Positions 19,331-28,507 are shown, counted from the stretch's first letter. The stretch is 35,000 nt of DNA from Prorocentrum cordatum (GCA_963575745.1 CAUYUJ010018312.1:137501-172500); one strand, 5' to 3'. Numbers and translations are program-made. The notes: a model not told the origin generated them from the letters alone.

Positions 19331-19439
19331 AAAATTGCGAGGGTACACAAAGCTCCCATGATGTGCTACCGAAGACGTTGACGCCTGGGGACTGGGAGCT
19401 GGACAGCGTGCCGCTCCGCAGCGTGCTGGGCGAGAACAG

Positions 19440-19600
19440 TCGGCGGTGGACAAACCTCCCTTCAATAAACCTTCCCTTAGTGAAAACGGCCTGAGACCGA
19501 AACCGACGGACCTGGACCCGCAAAAATGACGGCCGCGACGCCCTCTCGCGAACCGAAAACGGCCAATTCCTCAATCGACGCGTCAGGGTAGGAGGCCTGT
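19440..19600 (+). repeat. Dispersed repeat pair (with 21030-21180), copy 1
   Basis: Aligns to 21030-21180 in the same orientation. Shared blocks are GTGAAA.CG.CCT, AAAATG.CGGCCGCG, CGCCCTCTCG.GAACCGA, CAATTC and CGCGTCAGGGT. Confidence 0.75.
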
Positions 19601-19660
19601 CCACCTCCGAAACAGGCGGGGCGACACGCTGACCCTCAGATCCGGCGCCGCGAAGCAGCT

Positions 19661-19718
19661 GACACACGACGAACAAACTACCGAAGCCCGCCTCTCTGCA
19701 GCATTCGTCGAGCCAAAT
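19661..19718 (+). repeat. 58-bp direct repeat, left copy
   Basis: Nearly identical to 19883-19940 (about 54 of 58 positions). It contains CGAACAAACTACCGAAGCCC and CATTCGTCGAGCCAAAT. The two copies bracket an AT-rich dispersed repeat. Confidence 0.9.
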
Positions 19719-19726
19719 ATGAAGGG

Positions 19727-19885
19727 GCCCTGGGACACACAACTAAATACACACAAATATAAAGATTCCCCATATTTTCCTATATTTTCTGGGTTTTTGT
19801 CGTCCCCCCCACTTCCCATATTTTCCAATATTTTCCTGGCACTCGACGATGAATTGTGTCTGTGTGTTTCTTTCCCTCCTGAGAC
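19727..19885 (+). repeat. AT-rich dispersed repeat, copy 2
   Basis: Counterpart of 7449-7605 in the same orientation. Here it lies between two 58-bp direct repeats. Confidence 0.8.
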
Positions 19886-19940
19886 ACATGCCGAACAAAC
19901 TACCGAAGCCCACCTCTCTGCAACATTCGTCGAGCCAAAT
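19883..19940 (+). repeat. 58-bp direct repeat, right copy
   Basis: Right partner of 19661-19718, offset 222 bp. Either a 222-bp segment was duplicated and one half lost, or an insertion event duplicated the flank. Confidence 0.9.
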
Positions 19941-20050
19941 CATCGATCTGAGATGGCCCCCCGGGGCCCGAAACCAGGCGAAAACGCCGGGTGTGCAAAA
20001 CAAATCCCAAAGATGCGATGCCTTGATCTCTTCGAAGCGAGATCCTCAGA

Positions 20051-20145
20051 AATCCCGACGCCTTCCCTGGGACGGGCTTTTCATCCTGATTCGTTGTTCA
20101 ACGGTCTTGAGGCCCCGCGAGAGCCTTCAGAGGCCGAAATATGGA
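20051..20145 (+). repeat. ~130-bp dispersed repeat family, copy 1
   Basis: Consensus landmarks in order: CCCGACGCCTTCCCTGGGAC, TTTTCATCCTG, ACGGTC..GAGGCCCCGCGAG, AGAGGCCGAAA. This copy is shorter at its 3' side than the others. Confidence 0.75.
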
Positions 20146-20585
20146 TTCTGTTCAACACGTTGGGTCTCTGGGATTGCATCGCCCGGATCTCAGGGTGGTG
20201 ACCGAAAAGCCAGGGAGGGATGAGGGGCAACGATACGGGGGGGACTGGCATGTAGGGGGGAAGCATCGACCTGGAATCGGCGATAAATCGCCGATTGATC
20301 AGCGATAAGACCCCGATCGTGAATCCGTCGGTTCCTGGAGAGGTTGGTGCTATCGGCGATGAATGGGCGATTGGGGGTGGATTGGGGAAACCAGAAAGTA
20401 CCGATACCGCTACTCTCCAGACCTCTTCTGGAGTGCCTTCTGAGCAGAATTTCGACGCGAATCCAGCGGTGGCGACGAGAGCCTCCCAGGAGACTGAAAA
20501 AATTGGAAATCTGGCGAAATGTAGCCGTATGGGTACCTTTCCCAGACATGCGACGTCTTGTTTTTTTCAGGACGGCGTACCTGGA

Positions 20586-20719
20586 AGTCCCGACCCTTCC
20601 CCCGGGACCGGTTTTTCGTCCTAGGAGCCGTTTTTTGACGGTCCCGAGGCCCGGCGAGGGCCCCCGGGGCCGAAAGTAGCCAAAAACCTCCCGTCCTGAT
20701 TCTTTAACGACGCGATCAC
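20586..20719 (+). repeat. ~130-bp dispersed repeat family, copy 2
   Basis: The fullest copy: CCCGACCCTTCCCCCGGGAC, TTTTTCGTCCT, TTTTTTGACGGTCCCGAGGC, GGGGCCGAAAGTAGCCAAAA, CCCGTCCTGATT, ACGACGCGATCAC. Confidence 0.8.
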
Positions 20720-20872
20720 GTCTGAGTTCCTCCCCTGCTCGATGCGTCCCCCCCGATGCCTTATACCCCCCCGTCGTGGCCCTGGAAGGGAGCGGCCGGG
20801 AGCGGGCGGGCTGCGCCCGGCCCTCGGGTGCGCTTCCGTCCCGGCTCTTGTTCTGTTGGCCCCCATAGAGGC
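20720..20872. other. GC-rich stretch without recognised gene
   Basis: Links the dispersed repeat to the (TCC)n array. No coding evidence. Confidence 0.4.
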
Positions 20873-21027
20873 CCTCCTCCACCTCCTCCTCCTCCTCCTC
20901 TCCTCCTCCTCCTCCCCCCTCCCCCTCCCCCTCCTCCTCCTCCCCCTCCCCCTCCTCTTCCTCTTCCTCCTCCTCCTCCTCCTCCTCCTCCTCCTCCTCC
21001 TCCTCCTCCCCCTCCTCCTCCTCGGGT
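20873..21027 (+). repeat. (TCC)n array
   Basis: About 155 bp of CCT/CTC triplets with CCCCCT interruptions. Confidence 0.95.
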
Positions 21028-21029
21028 CG

Positions 21030-21180
21030 CCTACGGCCCTTTAGTAGAACGTGGCTCAGTGAAAGCGACCTCAAGCCCAAACCTGGCGGGCACAGGCCTG
21101 GAAAATGCCGGCCGCGGCGCCCTCTCGAGAACCGACAACGAACAATTCACTAACCGGCGCGTCAGGGTGTGGGCCCTGCC
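21030..21180 (+). repeat. Dispersed repeat pair (with 19440-19600), copy 2
   Basis: See the partner at 19440-19600. AAAATGCCGGCCGCGGCGCC, CTCTCGAGAACCGACAACG and GGCGCGTCAGGGTG are the landmark blocks here. Confidence 0.75.
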
Positions 21181-21366
21181 CCCCCCCAACCAACGGTCCC
21201 CGGAGGCCGAAGCCCTGGAAAAAAGACCGCCGGATTGAAAAAACACATCCTCGGACCTCTGGGCCTCCCCCCCCCCAGGGACGGCGACCACAGGGGGGCG
21301 CGGGAGGAGAAGGACGCGACCACACCCCTCTATTCAAAACGAATACAGACCCCCTCGGGCAATGGA

Positions 21367-21485
21367 AAGATCACGACGGACGGGTTTTCGCCACGTTCGG
21401 CCTCTGCGGGGCCTCGCTGGGCCTCGGGACCGTCCACAAACGATCCAGGATGAAAAGCCGGTCCTGGGGAAGGGGTCGAGACCTC
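21367..21485 (-). repeat. ~130-bp dispersed repeat family, copy 3 (inverted)
   Basis: Read on the minus strand: TCTCGACCCCTTCCCCAGGA, CTTTTCATCCTGGATCG, GGACGGTCCCGAGGCCCAGC, CAGAGGCCGAACG, then GTCGTGATC. Confidence 0.8.
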
Positions 21486-21568
21486 GATCTGGGGGTGGAC
21501 GTTGTGAAAACTCCTGACGTCGGGGGTCCGGGCCCGTCGTTGCCCCCGGCGTAGGAGGCCGCCTGGAT

Positions 21569-21759
21569 GGGGTCCGAGTAGATGGGGTCGAGGCATCGCG
21601 CCGTATCGTCAATGCATCGCCGATGCATCACCGACGCATCGGCGACGTCGGCGACGCATCCGCGACGCCGACGTGAAGCAAATCGGGCTCCACATCGAGC
21701 CGCATCGCCAATGCATCGTCGATGCGGCGCGATCCTCCGACCCCATCTACTCGGACCCC
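21569..21759. mobile_element. 191-bp inverted-repeat hairpin element
   Basis: 34-bp arms at 21569-21602 (GGGGTCCGAGTAGATGGGGT then CGAGGCATCGCGCC) and 21726-21759 are near-perfect reverse complements of each other. The interior is built of GATGCATCG/CGATGCATC and CGACGCATCGGCGACG motifs that are themselves palindromic. It has MITE-like structure without an obvious target duplication. No second copy is seen in the window. Confidence 0.7.
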
Positions 21760-21879
21760 GTCGAGGAGGAGCGAGCGGCCAGGCGCGGGCGGGAGGTGCC
21801 CGGCCGGGGCCTCGCAGCATAGGCGCCCAGGCCGGTAAAAGGCAGCCCCGGGTGGCCGCACCTCAGCTGTAGCCCGCGG

Positions 21880-22178
21880 CGCTGGACGACGGCGACGACA
21901 ACGACGGCGATGACGACGACGATGACGACCACACGAGGACGACGACGACGACGAGGACGAGGACGAGGACGAGGATGACGACGACGACGAACACGACGAC
22001 GTCGACGACAACGTCGACGACGACGATACCCCGCCGCCGACGACGACAACCACGACGACGAGGACGACGACGATGAGGCCGAGGCCGAGGACGAAGAGGC
22101 CGAGGACGATGACGACGAGGACTAGGACAAGGACGAGGACGAGGACGAGGACGAGAACGACGACGACGACGACGATGA

Positions 22179-22239
<61 letters not shown>

Positions 22240-22345
22240 ACCGCCGCCGCGGCCGCCGCCGCCGCCGACGACGACGACGACAAAGACGCTGCGATGAAGT
22301 CGACGACGAGGACGTCGACGACGACGACGCCGACGACAGAAGTCA
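21880..22345 (+). repeat. (GAC)n imperfect array
   Basis: About 465 bp of GAC triplets with GAG, GAT and GCC variants. The purest part is 22178-22240. Frames give poly-Asp, poly-Thr, poly-Arg or poly-Val/Ser strings. Confidence 0.95.
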
Positions 22346-22530
22346 ACCATGAAGGCCATTGCAAATCATTTGCTCCGCGCGCACGCGGCGCGCGGGGGGT
22401 GGGGGGGTCGTTGAGCTCAGGCCCAAACATCCGGCTGCAAAAAATAGAAGCAGCGGGATGCAGCCGGTCCATCTTGAATCTGCTCCGCTGCTCTGCTCTG
22501 GCTGCTCAAGAGCTGCTTCGATGCATGGGC
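22346..22530. other. No gene recognised
   Basis: Mixed sequence between the (GAC)n array and the fourth dispersed-repeat copy. Confidence 0.4.
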
Positions 22531-22660
22531 TCCGGAGACCCGGACCACTTCCCTGGGGCCAGTGTTTCGTCCTGGGTTGTTTTTTGACGCTCCCGAAGCC
22601 TGTTGAGGGCCGCCAGAGGCCGAAACCAGCCAAAAACCGCCTGCTCCGATTTTCGTTGGA
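22531..22660 (+). repeat. ~130-bp dispersed repeat family, copy 4
   Basis: Landmarks: GGACCACTTCCCTGGGGCCA, GTTTCGTCCTGG, TTTTTTGACGCTCCCGAAGC, CCAGAGGCCGAAACCAGCCA, AAAACCGCCTGCTCCGATT. Confidence 0.75.
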
Positions 22661-22830
22661 GCGTCCGATCTCTGGGAGGGGGGAGGGGCTCGCATGCTGC
22701 CCGGTGCTGCCCCCGCTCTCCCAAGCCTGGATCGCGCCACTCGGCAACCATTGCCCCCCAGCTTTTGGTGCCCTGAGTGCAACGCACAGGGGTCGGGGAT
22801 CTGAGGGGGACAGCAAAGGGGGGTTTGAGA

Positions 22831-22881
22831 ATCAGCTCACGTAGCTGATTTTCCCGGCGCCTCCCGGCGCCGGGAGGCGCC
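22831..22881. repeat. Two adjacent hairpins, one a perfect 26-bp palindrome
   Basis: ATCAGCT (22831-22837) pairs with AGCTGAT (22843-22849) around CACGT. It is followed at 22856-22881 by a perfect palindrome whose half-site is GGCGCCTCCCGGC. No U-run follows on either strand, so this is not a bacterial-type terminator. Confidence 0.85.
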
Positions 22882-23027
22882 CATGTATCGAGGAATGGGC
22901 CCAGCGGCGAGGCCGAAACCAGCTGCATGCAGCAGATGTCGTAACCCCCCCTTTCCCAATCCCCCCCCTTCGTCCGGCCCGACACGCAATGGGGGATCAA
23001 CTGACCCGGGCCGACCCAAACCCAGGT
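22882..23027. other. No gene recognised
   Basis: Spacer between two palindromic elements. Confidence 0.4.
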
Positions 23028-23218
23028 ACGGCAGGTTCGCGTCGTGTCGACCCCGGCGTTAGTTTCTGACACCGCGGGGATCGTTCAACCTTGAACGATC
23101 GGCCGCTGCCGCAACGTCCGATCGTTCAACATCGATCGATTCTGGGTCGCCGGCGGCGTTCAACCTTGAACGCCCGCGCTGGGGTCGCCGCTGGTCGACA
23201 CGACGCAGACCTACCGTG
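23028..23218. mobile_element. Inverted-repeat element with internal GTTCAACCTTGAAC palindromes
   Basis: The left end has ACGGCAGGTTCGCGTCGTGT then CGACC. The right end, reverse-complemented, reads ACGGTAGGTCTGCGTCGTGT then CGACC, so the ends pair over about 25 bp. Inside, GATCGTTCAA/TTGAACGATC and GGCGTTCAA/TTGAACGCC are two hairpins with CC loops, and GATCGTTCAACATCGATCGA adds a third half-site. It is about 190 bp and non-coding. Confidence 0.7.
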
Positions 23219-23379
23219 GGGCGTTGCAGGATCCTGCAAGTGATGCTGCAAGGCCCTGCAGGCTCCTGCGCGCGAGGCCGGGTCGGTGCACCCCATGGCT
23301 CTGCAGGACCCCGAAAGGGCCCGGCGCTCTGACGGACCCCCGTTTGCATCGGTCGGCTACACGCAGGAGTGACCCGGGA

Positions 23380-23545
23380 GGGGGAGGAGGAGGAGGAGGA
23401 GGAGGAGGAGGAGGAGGAGGAGGAGGAGGAGGAGGAGGAGGAGGAGGAGGAGGAGGAGGAGGAGGAGGGGAGGGGAGGAGGAGGAGGAGGAGGAGGAGGA
23501 GGAGGAGGAGGAGGGGAGGGAGGAGGAGGAGGAGGAGGGCGGCTT
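23380..23545 (+). repeat. (GGA)n array
   Basis: About 165 bp of GGA triplets with GGGGA interruptions near 23467, 23513 and 23518. Confidence 0.95.
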
Positions 23546-23551
23546 CTTGGG

Positions 23552-23646
23552 GCCGCGGGGGGACCAAAACTGGGCGCGCAGGCCGCTGCTCCGGCCTCGT
23601 GCTCCGCCATCCGGGGGCCCCTCTGTGCCCGCACCAAAGGCCACTC
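23552..23646 (+). repeat. Dispersed repeat pair with 4663-4753
   Basis: Both contain TGGGCGCGCAGGCCGCTGCT, an offset GCTCCGCCATCCGGGGGCCC or similar, and CA(C)CAAAG..CACTC. Same orientation. Confidence 0.65.
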
Positions 23647-23897
23647 CGGCGAAAGGTCAGCTCTGACGTCTCATCGAATTGGCCCCCGTCGGAGCATCGG
23701 CCCCCGCCCCTTATAAGAGCCCCGGGCAGGGGGGCCCTCGAGGCGGCGTCCGCTCTCGGCCTCCAGGGGCCCTCGCCGGGCCCCGGGGGCCGCAGAGGCT
23801 ATGCTCGGGCTGAGAGGAGCAAAGCCCCGGGGGGATGGGGCCGGGGCCTCGCCGGGGGCCCACGCCGCGAAGGAGAAGCGACGACGGAGTTCTGGGT
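23647..23897. other. GC-rich stretch without recognised gene
   Basis: No coding evidence on either strand. Confidence 0.4.
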
Positions 23898-23992
23898 TCC
23901 TCCTCCTCCTCCTCCTCCTCCTCCGCCTCCTCCTCCTCCTCCTCCTCCCTCTCCTCCCTCCTCCTCCTCCTCCCTCCTCCTCCTTCTCCTGC
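23898..23992 (+). repeat. (TCC)n array
   Basis: About 95 bp of CTC/TCC triplets. Confidence 0.95.
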
Positions 23993-24188
23993 GGTTCGCC
24001 CTCTTCCGTCCCCAGAGCTCCGACGACTGGATTCCTTCCACCAGCGTGCGTTCCTCCACGTCGGCTCTCGGGAGGCTGCCATCGGCCCGGGGACCACCAA
24101 GCACGGGTAGGGGACGCGAGACGATCCCAGCGGAAGGGGTCGGGAGCTCTGGAGACGCGTATGACATGCGACGTCATGATTGTTTCAA

Positions 24189-24320
24189 GGCGGGCCCCCC
24201 GAAGGGCCAATTTTTCATCCTGAATCAATGTTTCACGGTCCCCGAGCCCCGCAAGGGCCCCCAGAGGGCGAAAATAGCAAAAAACCTCACGTCGTGACTT
24301 TTTGCTTACGACGCGATCAT
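24189..24320 (+). repeat. ~130-bp dispersed repeat family, copy 5
   Basis: Landmarks: TTTTTCATCCTGAATCA, TTTCACGGTCCCCGAGCCCC, GCAAGGGCCCCCAGAGGGCG, AAAATAGCAAAAAACCTCAC, GTCGTGACTT, TACGACGCGATCAT. Confidence 0.75.
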
Positions 24321-24707
24321 GCCTGGGGTGCTCGTCCCCCTCCTCGTCCCACGTCCCCCTGGTCGGTCGGTCAGTGAGGTTCAGAGGTCGGGCAAGTGGA
24401 AAAAAGGTGGGCCGGTGCACGGAGATGGGGGGAGATAAGGTGCAGGCCACGAGCCTAGACTTGTGGATGCCATGACAATGGACATTCTAACCATCCGATC
24501 ATTGAGTCAAAGATGGGCTCCAATGTGTGAACCATGTTCTGAAAAGATTCGAACATGTCTCTAACGTGCTTAAAACATAATCAAAAACATCTGTTAGGCA
24601 TCTGGACATTATTTGGCAGCATGCTTCCTCTCCACTAGTCGACCTCCGCAAGCCTCGACGGCGGGCTCGCACGCCGCCAGCTACCAGTGGGCTCCTCGGG
24701 CTGGGGC
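24321..24707. other. No gene recognised
   Basis: Around 24430-24620 the sequence is closer to 45% GC than its neighbours, but has no convincing frame. Confidence 0.4.
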
Positions 24708-24912
24708 GTCGAAGCCCGGGCCAGGCTGGCACCCAGGGGCTGAAGGTGGCAAGGGAGCGGCGAGAGCACGGGGGCCTTGCGCGAAATGGCGCAGCGACCC
24801 TACGCGGTGGCGTCGAAGCCCGGGCCAGACTGGCACCCAGAGGCTGAGGGCGGCAAGGGAGCAGCGAGAGCACAGGGGCCTTGCGCGAGATGGCGCAGCG
24901 AGCTTGCGCGGT
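24708..24912 (+). repeat. 104-bp tandem duplication
   Basis: Two units start with GTCGAAGCCCGGGCCAG at 24708 and 24812 and are about 90% identical. Because 104 is not a multiple of three, no frame would be conserved between the units, which argues against coding. Confidence 0.9.
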
Positions 24913-24917
24913 GGCTG

Positions 24918-24993
24918 GAGGGGGAGGAGGAGGAGGGGGAGGAGGGGGAGGAGGAGGAGGAGGAGGAGGAGGAGGAGGAGGAGGAGGAGGATT
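24918..24993 (+). repeat. (GGA)n array
   Basis: About 75 bp of GGA triplets. Confidence 0.95.
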
Positions 24994-25439
24994 ACGCGGG
25001 CCGCCCGCGCGGCACGCCAAACTCGAAGCGAGGGTGCGTGCGCACGACCTTGCGCGAGCAGCTTACGCTCCAGTGTCGGCGAAGACGGCCCCGTTGTTTT
25101 GGAGTCGCTCACGGGGCGCCTGCGTAGGATGGGAGGCCGTCGCATCATCGTGGGTAGCCCGAGCACGACAGTCGACGACGCCAGCACAGATGACATCAGC
25201 AGCAACACCCTTCCAATTCCATGGTGGATAAGCATATTGGAAGCTGAACACGTGGACGCACGGGAATGATAGGTGAGGGAGCGTGGTGCCCCTGCCCACC
25301 CCCCCCTCCCCCTTCTCCACTCTATTTCCTTATCAATAACTTCTCCCTGTCGAACCCCGAGGCCAATGTTTACGGCGGGCTGGGCGTTTCGCCTGAGACT
25401 TCTCATGATTCTTGACCCTGAACTTATAATTTGCAACAG
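24994..25439. other. No gene recognised
   Basis: Mixed composition; no splice-consistent frame found. Confidence 0.4.
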
Positions 25440-25690
25440 CTTCACAGATGGAGGGCGGGTCGTTTTCAAAATGTGGCTCTCGCCTTCGTGCCGCGCACAG
25501 TCGTTTTAAAGAATTGCAAGAATGTCGACACGTTGTCAAAATGTGGCTCTCGCCTTAGCGCCGCGCACATTCGTTGCAAAATGTGCAAGGGTTTCACGGC
25601 TTGAAGGCGTTCCCTTTTCAAAATGTGGCTCTCGCCTTAGCGCCGCACACGTTCGCTTCTAAAGTTTGGAAGAATTGCACGGATTTCCAT
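25440..25690 (-). repeat. Two-block minisatellite, block 2 (locus B, inverted)
   Basis: On the plus strand, three ~76-bp units carry TTTTCAAAATGTGGCTCTCG, CCTTAGCGCCGCGCACA and TTCGTT..AAA. The reverse complement matches 16535-16830; the same family occurs at 7746 and 9785. Confidence 0.8.
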
Positions 25691-25734
25691 GCTAAGCGTA
25701 CCATAAAAAATGTATTGGAAGGATTCAGGATTAC

Positions 25735-25870
25735 GCGGGTGCAATTACGTTGGTTCGCGGCGTTGAAGTCCCAGGAATGACGTTCTGGCACGATTCCGAA
25801 TCGTCAAGACGCAACACTGAGGTTGACCCGTGGCGTTGGAATCCCGAGGACAATGTCTTGGCGTGCTTCA
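25735..25870 (-). repeat. Two-block minisatellite, block 1 (locus B, inverted)
   Basis: The reverse complement carries GTGCCAGAACGTCATTCCTG, GGACTTCAACGCCGCGAACC and AACGTAATTGC, matching 16320-16510. Block order relative to block 2 is the same as at locus A. Confidence 0.7.
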
Positions 25871-25939
25871 GGGTCTTCAAACGGTTGTCTTCCAACGAGG
25901 CAATTCCCTCTGTGGATATAAACCGTTGTAGAAGCCTAT

Positions 25940-26279
25940 CATCATCATAATCCTCATCATCACCACCACCATCATCATCATCAGCAGCATCATCATCATC
26001 ATCATGATGATCATCATCATCATCAGCATCATCATCATCATCATCAGCATCATCATCATCATCAGCATCATCATCATCATCAGCATCATCATCATCATCG
26101 TCCTTATCATGATCATGAGCATAAAACATCATCATCAGCATAATCATCAGCATCATCATCCGCATCAGCATCACCATAAGCATCATCGTCATTATAATCA
26201 TCAGCGCACACATCAACATCAGACTGCAAATCATCATCGCCATCACCAACATCAGCATCATCATAATCATCCGAATCAC

Positions 26280-26314
<35 letters not shown>

Positions 26315-26585
26315 GCATCACCATCGCCGTCAATATCGTCATCATCATCCTCATCATCATCGTCATCCTCAGCGGCATCATCGTCGTCATCGTCATCAAC
26401 AGCATCACAATCAACATAAGCAACATCATCATCAGCAGCAGCACCGTCGTCGTCATAATCAGTAGCATAATCATCATCATGATCAACCTCATCAGCAAAT
26501 TCTTCTTGATCATCATCAGCAGCATCATCATCATCAGCATCCCCATAATCATCATCAACATCGTCGTCATCATCAGCATCATCAG
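25940..26585 (+). repeat. Long (ATC)n array
   Basis: About 645 bp of imperfect ATC triplets, again with ATC rather than GAT on the plus strand. Confidence 0.95.
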
Positions 26586-26848
26586 CGTACCTGTATGAAG
26601 CAAACTATCTCCCTCATGATCTTCCTGCCCGTCCTCCTAGGTAGCATCTTGCAACTGCTGGTTGGTCCATCCCCTCCTCATCTCTATGAACACTACCTTG
26701 CTTGGTCGTCTTCGCCATCCGCTCATCGTTCTTGGTATGCACTTTGTACGCCACTTTCCCTGAACTACTGGTCCTCCCCTGCCCCGCGTCATCCCCGTCT
26801 GCCTCTGGATTCCCCCCCCTTCCCTCCCTGTCCCTCGTCTTCCTTCCC
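26586..26848. other. Flank of the free intron-like element; coding uncertain
   Basis: On the minus strand this flank stays open for some 70-78 codons in two frames after the putative acceptor at 26849. One is rich in Gly, Glu and Lys; the other contains GKWRTKC and VVFIEMRRGWT. Neither is a recognised protein. A plus-strand hydrophobic frame also exists. I cannot decide. Confidence 0.2.
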
Positions 26849-27019
26849 CTAGGGGAACGAAGAATTACATAAACAACAAATTCGGAGGTCAGCGCGGATT
26901 TCTCAGATCGGCGCAGGGGCGGCGCTGGAGGCGCCAGCAGGGGTGTCCAGAGCGGGGGGGGCGAGAAGTCCGCGCGGACCTCCGAATTGTTATGTTTATG
27001 TCGTTCTTTGTTCCCCTAC
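26849..27019 (-). mobile_element. Introner-like inverted-repeat element, copy 2
   Basis: Same family and orientation as the intron at 33266-33444. Left end CTAGGGGAACGAAGAATTAC; right end, reverse-complemented, GTAGGGGAACAAAGAACGAC. Shared interior: GCGCGGATTTCTC, GGCGGCGCTGGAGGCGCC, GTCCGCGCGGACCTCCGA and GTTTATGTCGTT-like ends. Read on the minus strand it begins GTAGGGG and ends CCCCTAG, so it could be spliced as a 171-nt intron. Flanking exons are not certain here. Confidence 0.7.
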
Positions 27020-28089
27020 TTTCCCTCCTTCCCCTCATCCTCATGTCCTCCCGCATGCCCCTCCCATTCCTCCTCCCGACCGTAAGCCTCATGGGTACCC
27101 GACTGCGTCGACCGCGGCGCGACTGAGCACGCTGCCTGAGCCGCGCGTCAACCCTTCGGCGCCGGGCGGGGCGCAACAGAAGCCGAAATGCTTTTAGGAG
27201 AAAAAACAATAACTGGAGGAGGAGGAAAACTGACAGCGCTGCGGGTGACAAACAGGAGCTGTGCGGCCTCCCCCCTGAGGAGAAGGGGGAAGAACAATGA
27301 CCTGATGCGATGAGGCTCGGAGAAGCAGAAGGCTGACAACGCTGATAATGGCAGCTGGCCCGATGCATGTAGCAAACTGCAACTGGGTCACAGTCAATGT
27401 TGGAGAAAAGCCGCCACCCAAATGGACCACACCACCTCCTGCTCACAAGAGTCTCCCTGCCCCGATGCCCTGCCAAAAAAGACCGAGCCCAGGTAGTCCT
27501 CCAGAGTCTCCCAGGAGCAGGCCTGCGCCCAGCAACGCGTGAAGCAATCGCCAGACACAGCTCGGACCTGGCACGACCCAGTAGAGCTCATCTGCGTAAT
27601 CCTCCTCCCCGTGCTCCTCCTCTGCACATCCCTTCTCCTCCTCATTCTTGCGCTACCCAGGCAAACAGGCTGCCGTGAGGCCTGGAAGAATTGCCCACAG
27701 CAGCGACAGGGCGAACGCGGGCGACGACGAGTCGCACGGGCAGCGGAGAGAAGGCTGCACTGGCAGGGGGACCCAGGATTCAGCACACAGCACACATCCA
27801 TGCGCTTGCGCTTCCCTGCCGCTCCGCTGCGCCTGCCCCTTCCGCCCACCACCACTGCAGCTCTTCTCATGATCCATAAAGGTACCCCATAGACCTGTGG
27901 GAGCGGTCCTGAGCTAAGAGGCCAAAAGCACTGGGGATGGGGAATCTTTTCTGCAGGTGCATCCATGACGATTGCCCTCAGTGCAAGCAAGCACGGGACG
28001 GGGTCGGTGCAGATGCGGCAGCAAGTAGATTTACTAATTCCCCCGATTTACTAATTTCCCCAAGGTTTTTGACGAATTTGGGCGTTCTC
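27020..28089. other. No gene assigned; short dispersed repeat at 27894-27963
   Basis: About 1 kb with open frames on both strands but no recognisable domain. The minus-strand stretch next to the introner-like element (27020-27115) is open and Glu/Gly-rich. A plus-strand frame at 27539-27892 has one hydrophobic segment (ELICVILLPVLLLC). Positions 27894-27963 resemble 651-722. Confidence 0.3.
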
Positions 28090-28340
28090 GCCTCTTCCAC
28101 TTCCCGACACTCCAAGACGGCCTCGGAGGTCCCCACAATCGCACCAAGACGGCCCAAGAGGCGCTCAAGACGGCCCAAGACGGCCCAAGAGGCGCCCAAG
28201 AGGGCCCAACAGGGTCCCACTAGGAGCCCAGGAAGGGCAACTCAAACTGAAATTCCAAGCCCTCCGCCTCAAGATGGCCCCGGAGACCGCCAGCAAACGC
28301 GCCCAAACCTCCCAAGTGGCACAAAGAAGCTCCCACACGG
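28090..28340. repeat. CCCAAGACGGCC-rich degenerate repeats
   Basis: A cluster of CAAGACGGCCCAAGAGGCGC and close variants with spacing of about 10-20 bp between 28140 and 28215, like the stretch at 9120-9390. It lies just downstream of the minus-strand gene whose last visible exon ends at 28508, and may be intronic or 3' to it. Confidence 0.7.
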
Positions 28341-28507
28341 TCTCTAAAAGAATCCCAAAAGCTTCACCGTGGACTTCTTCCCTCTTCTGGGGGTCGGCGG
28401 AATGGCGTAAGCATCTTGAAAAACTCGCGATGCAAGGCTGGACGTTCTGCAAGGTTCACACGGATTTCCTAAGCCTGCTCACCAGCACCCAGAGAGGCAG
28501 CCCTCAC

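Noticed and set aside
22831-22881. Rho-independent terminator
   Set aside because: The strong hairpin lacks a following T-run on either strand, and the context is eukaryotic.
23224-24297. 357-codon plus-strand open frame
   Set aside because: It spans (GGA)n, GC-rich spacer, (TCC)n and part of a dispersed repeat. No consistent protein character.
27539-27892. Plus-strand frame with a hydrophobic segment (ELICVILLPVLLLC)
   Set aside because: A CT-rich stretch naturally gives Leu-rich peptides. The remainder is Arg-rich and unconvincing, and the frame on the other strand is equally open.
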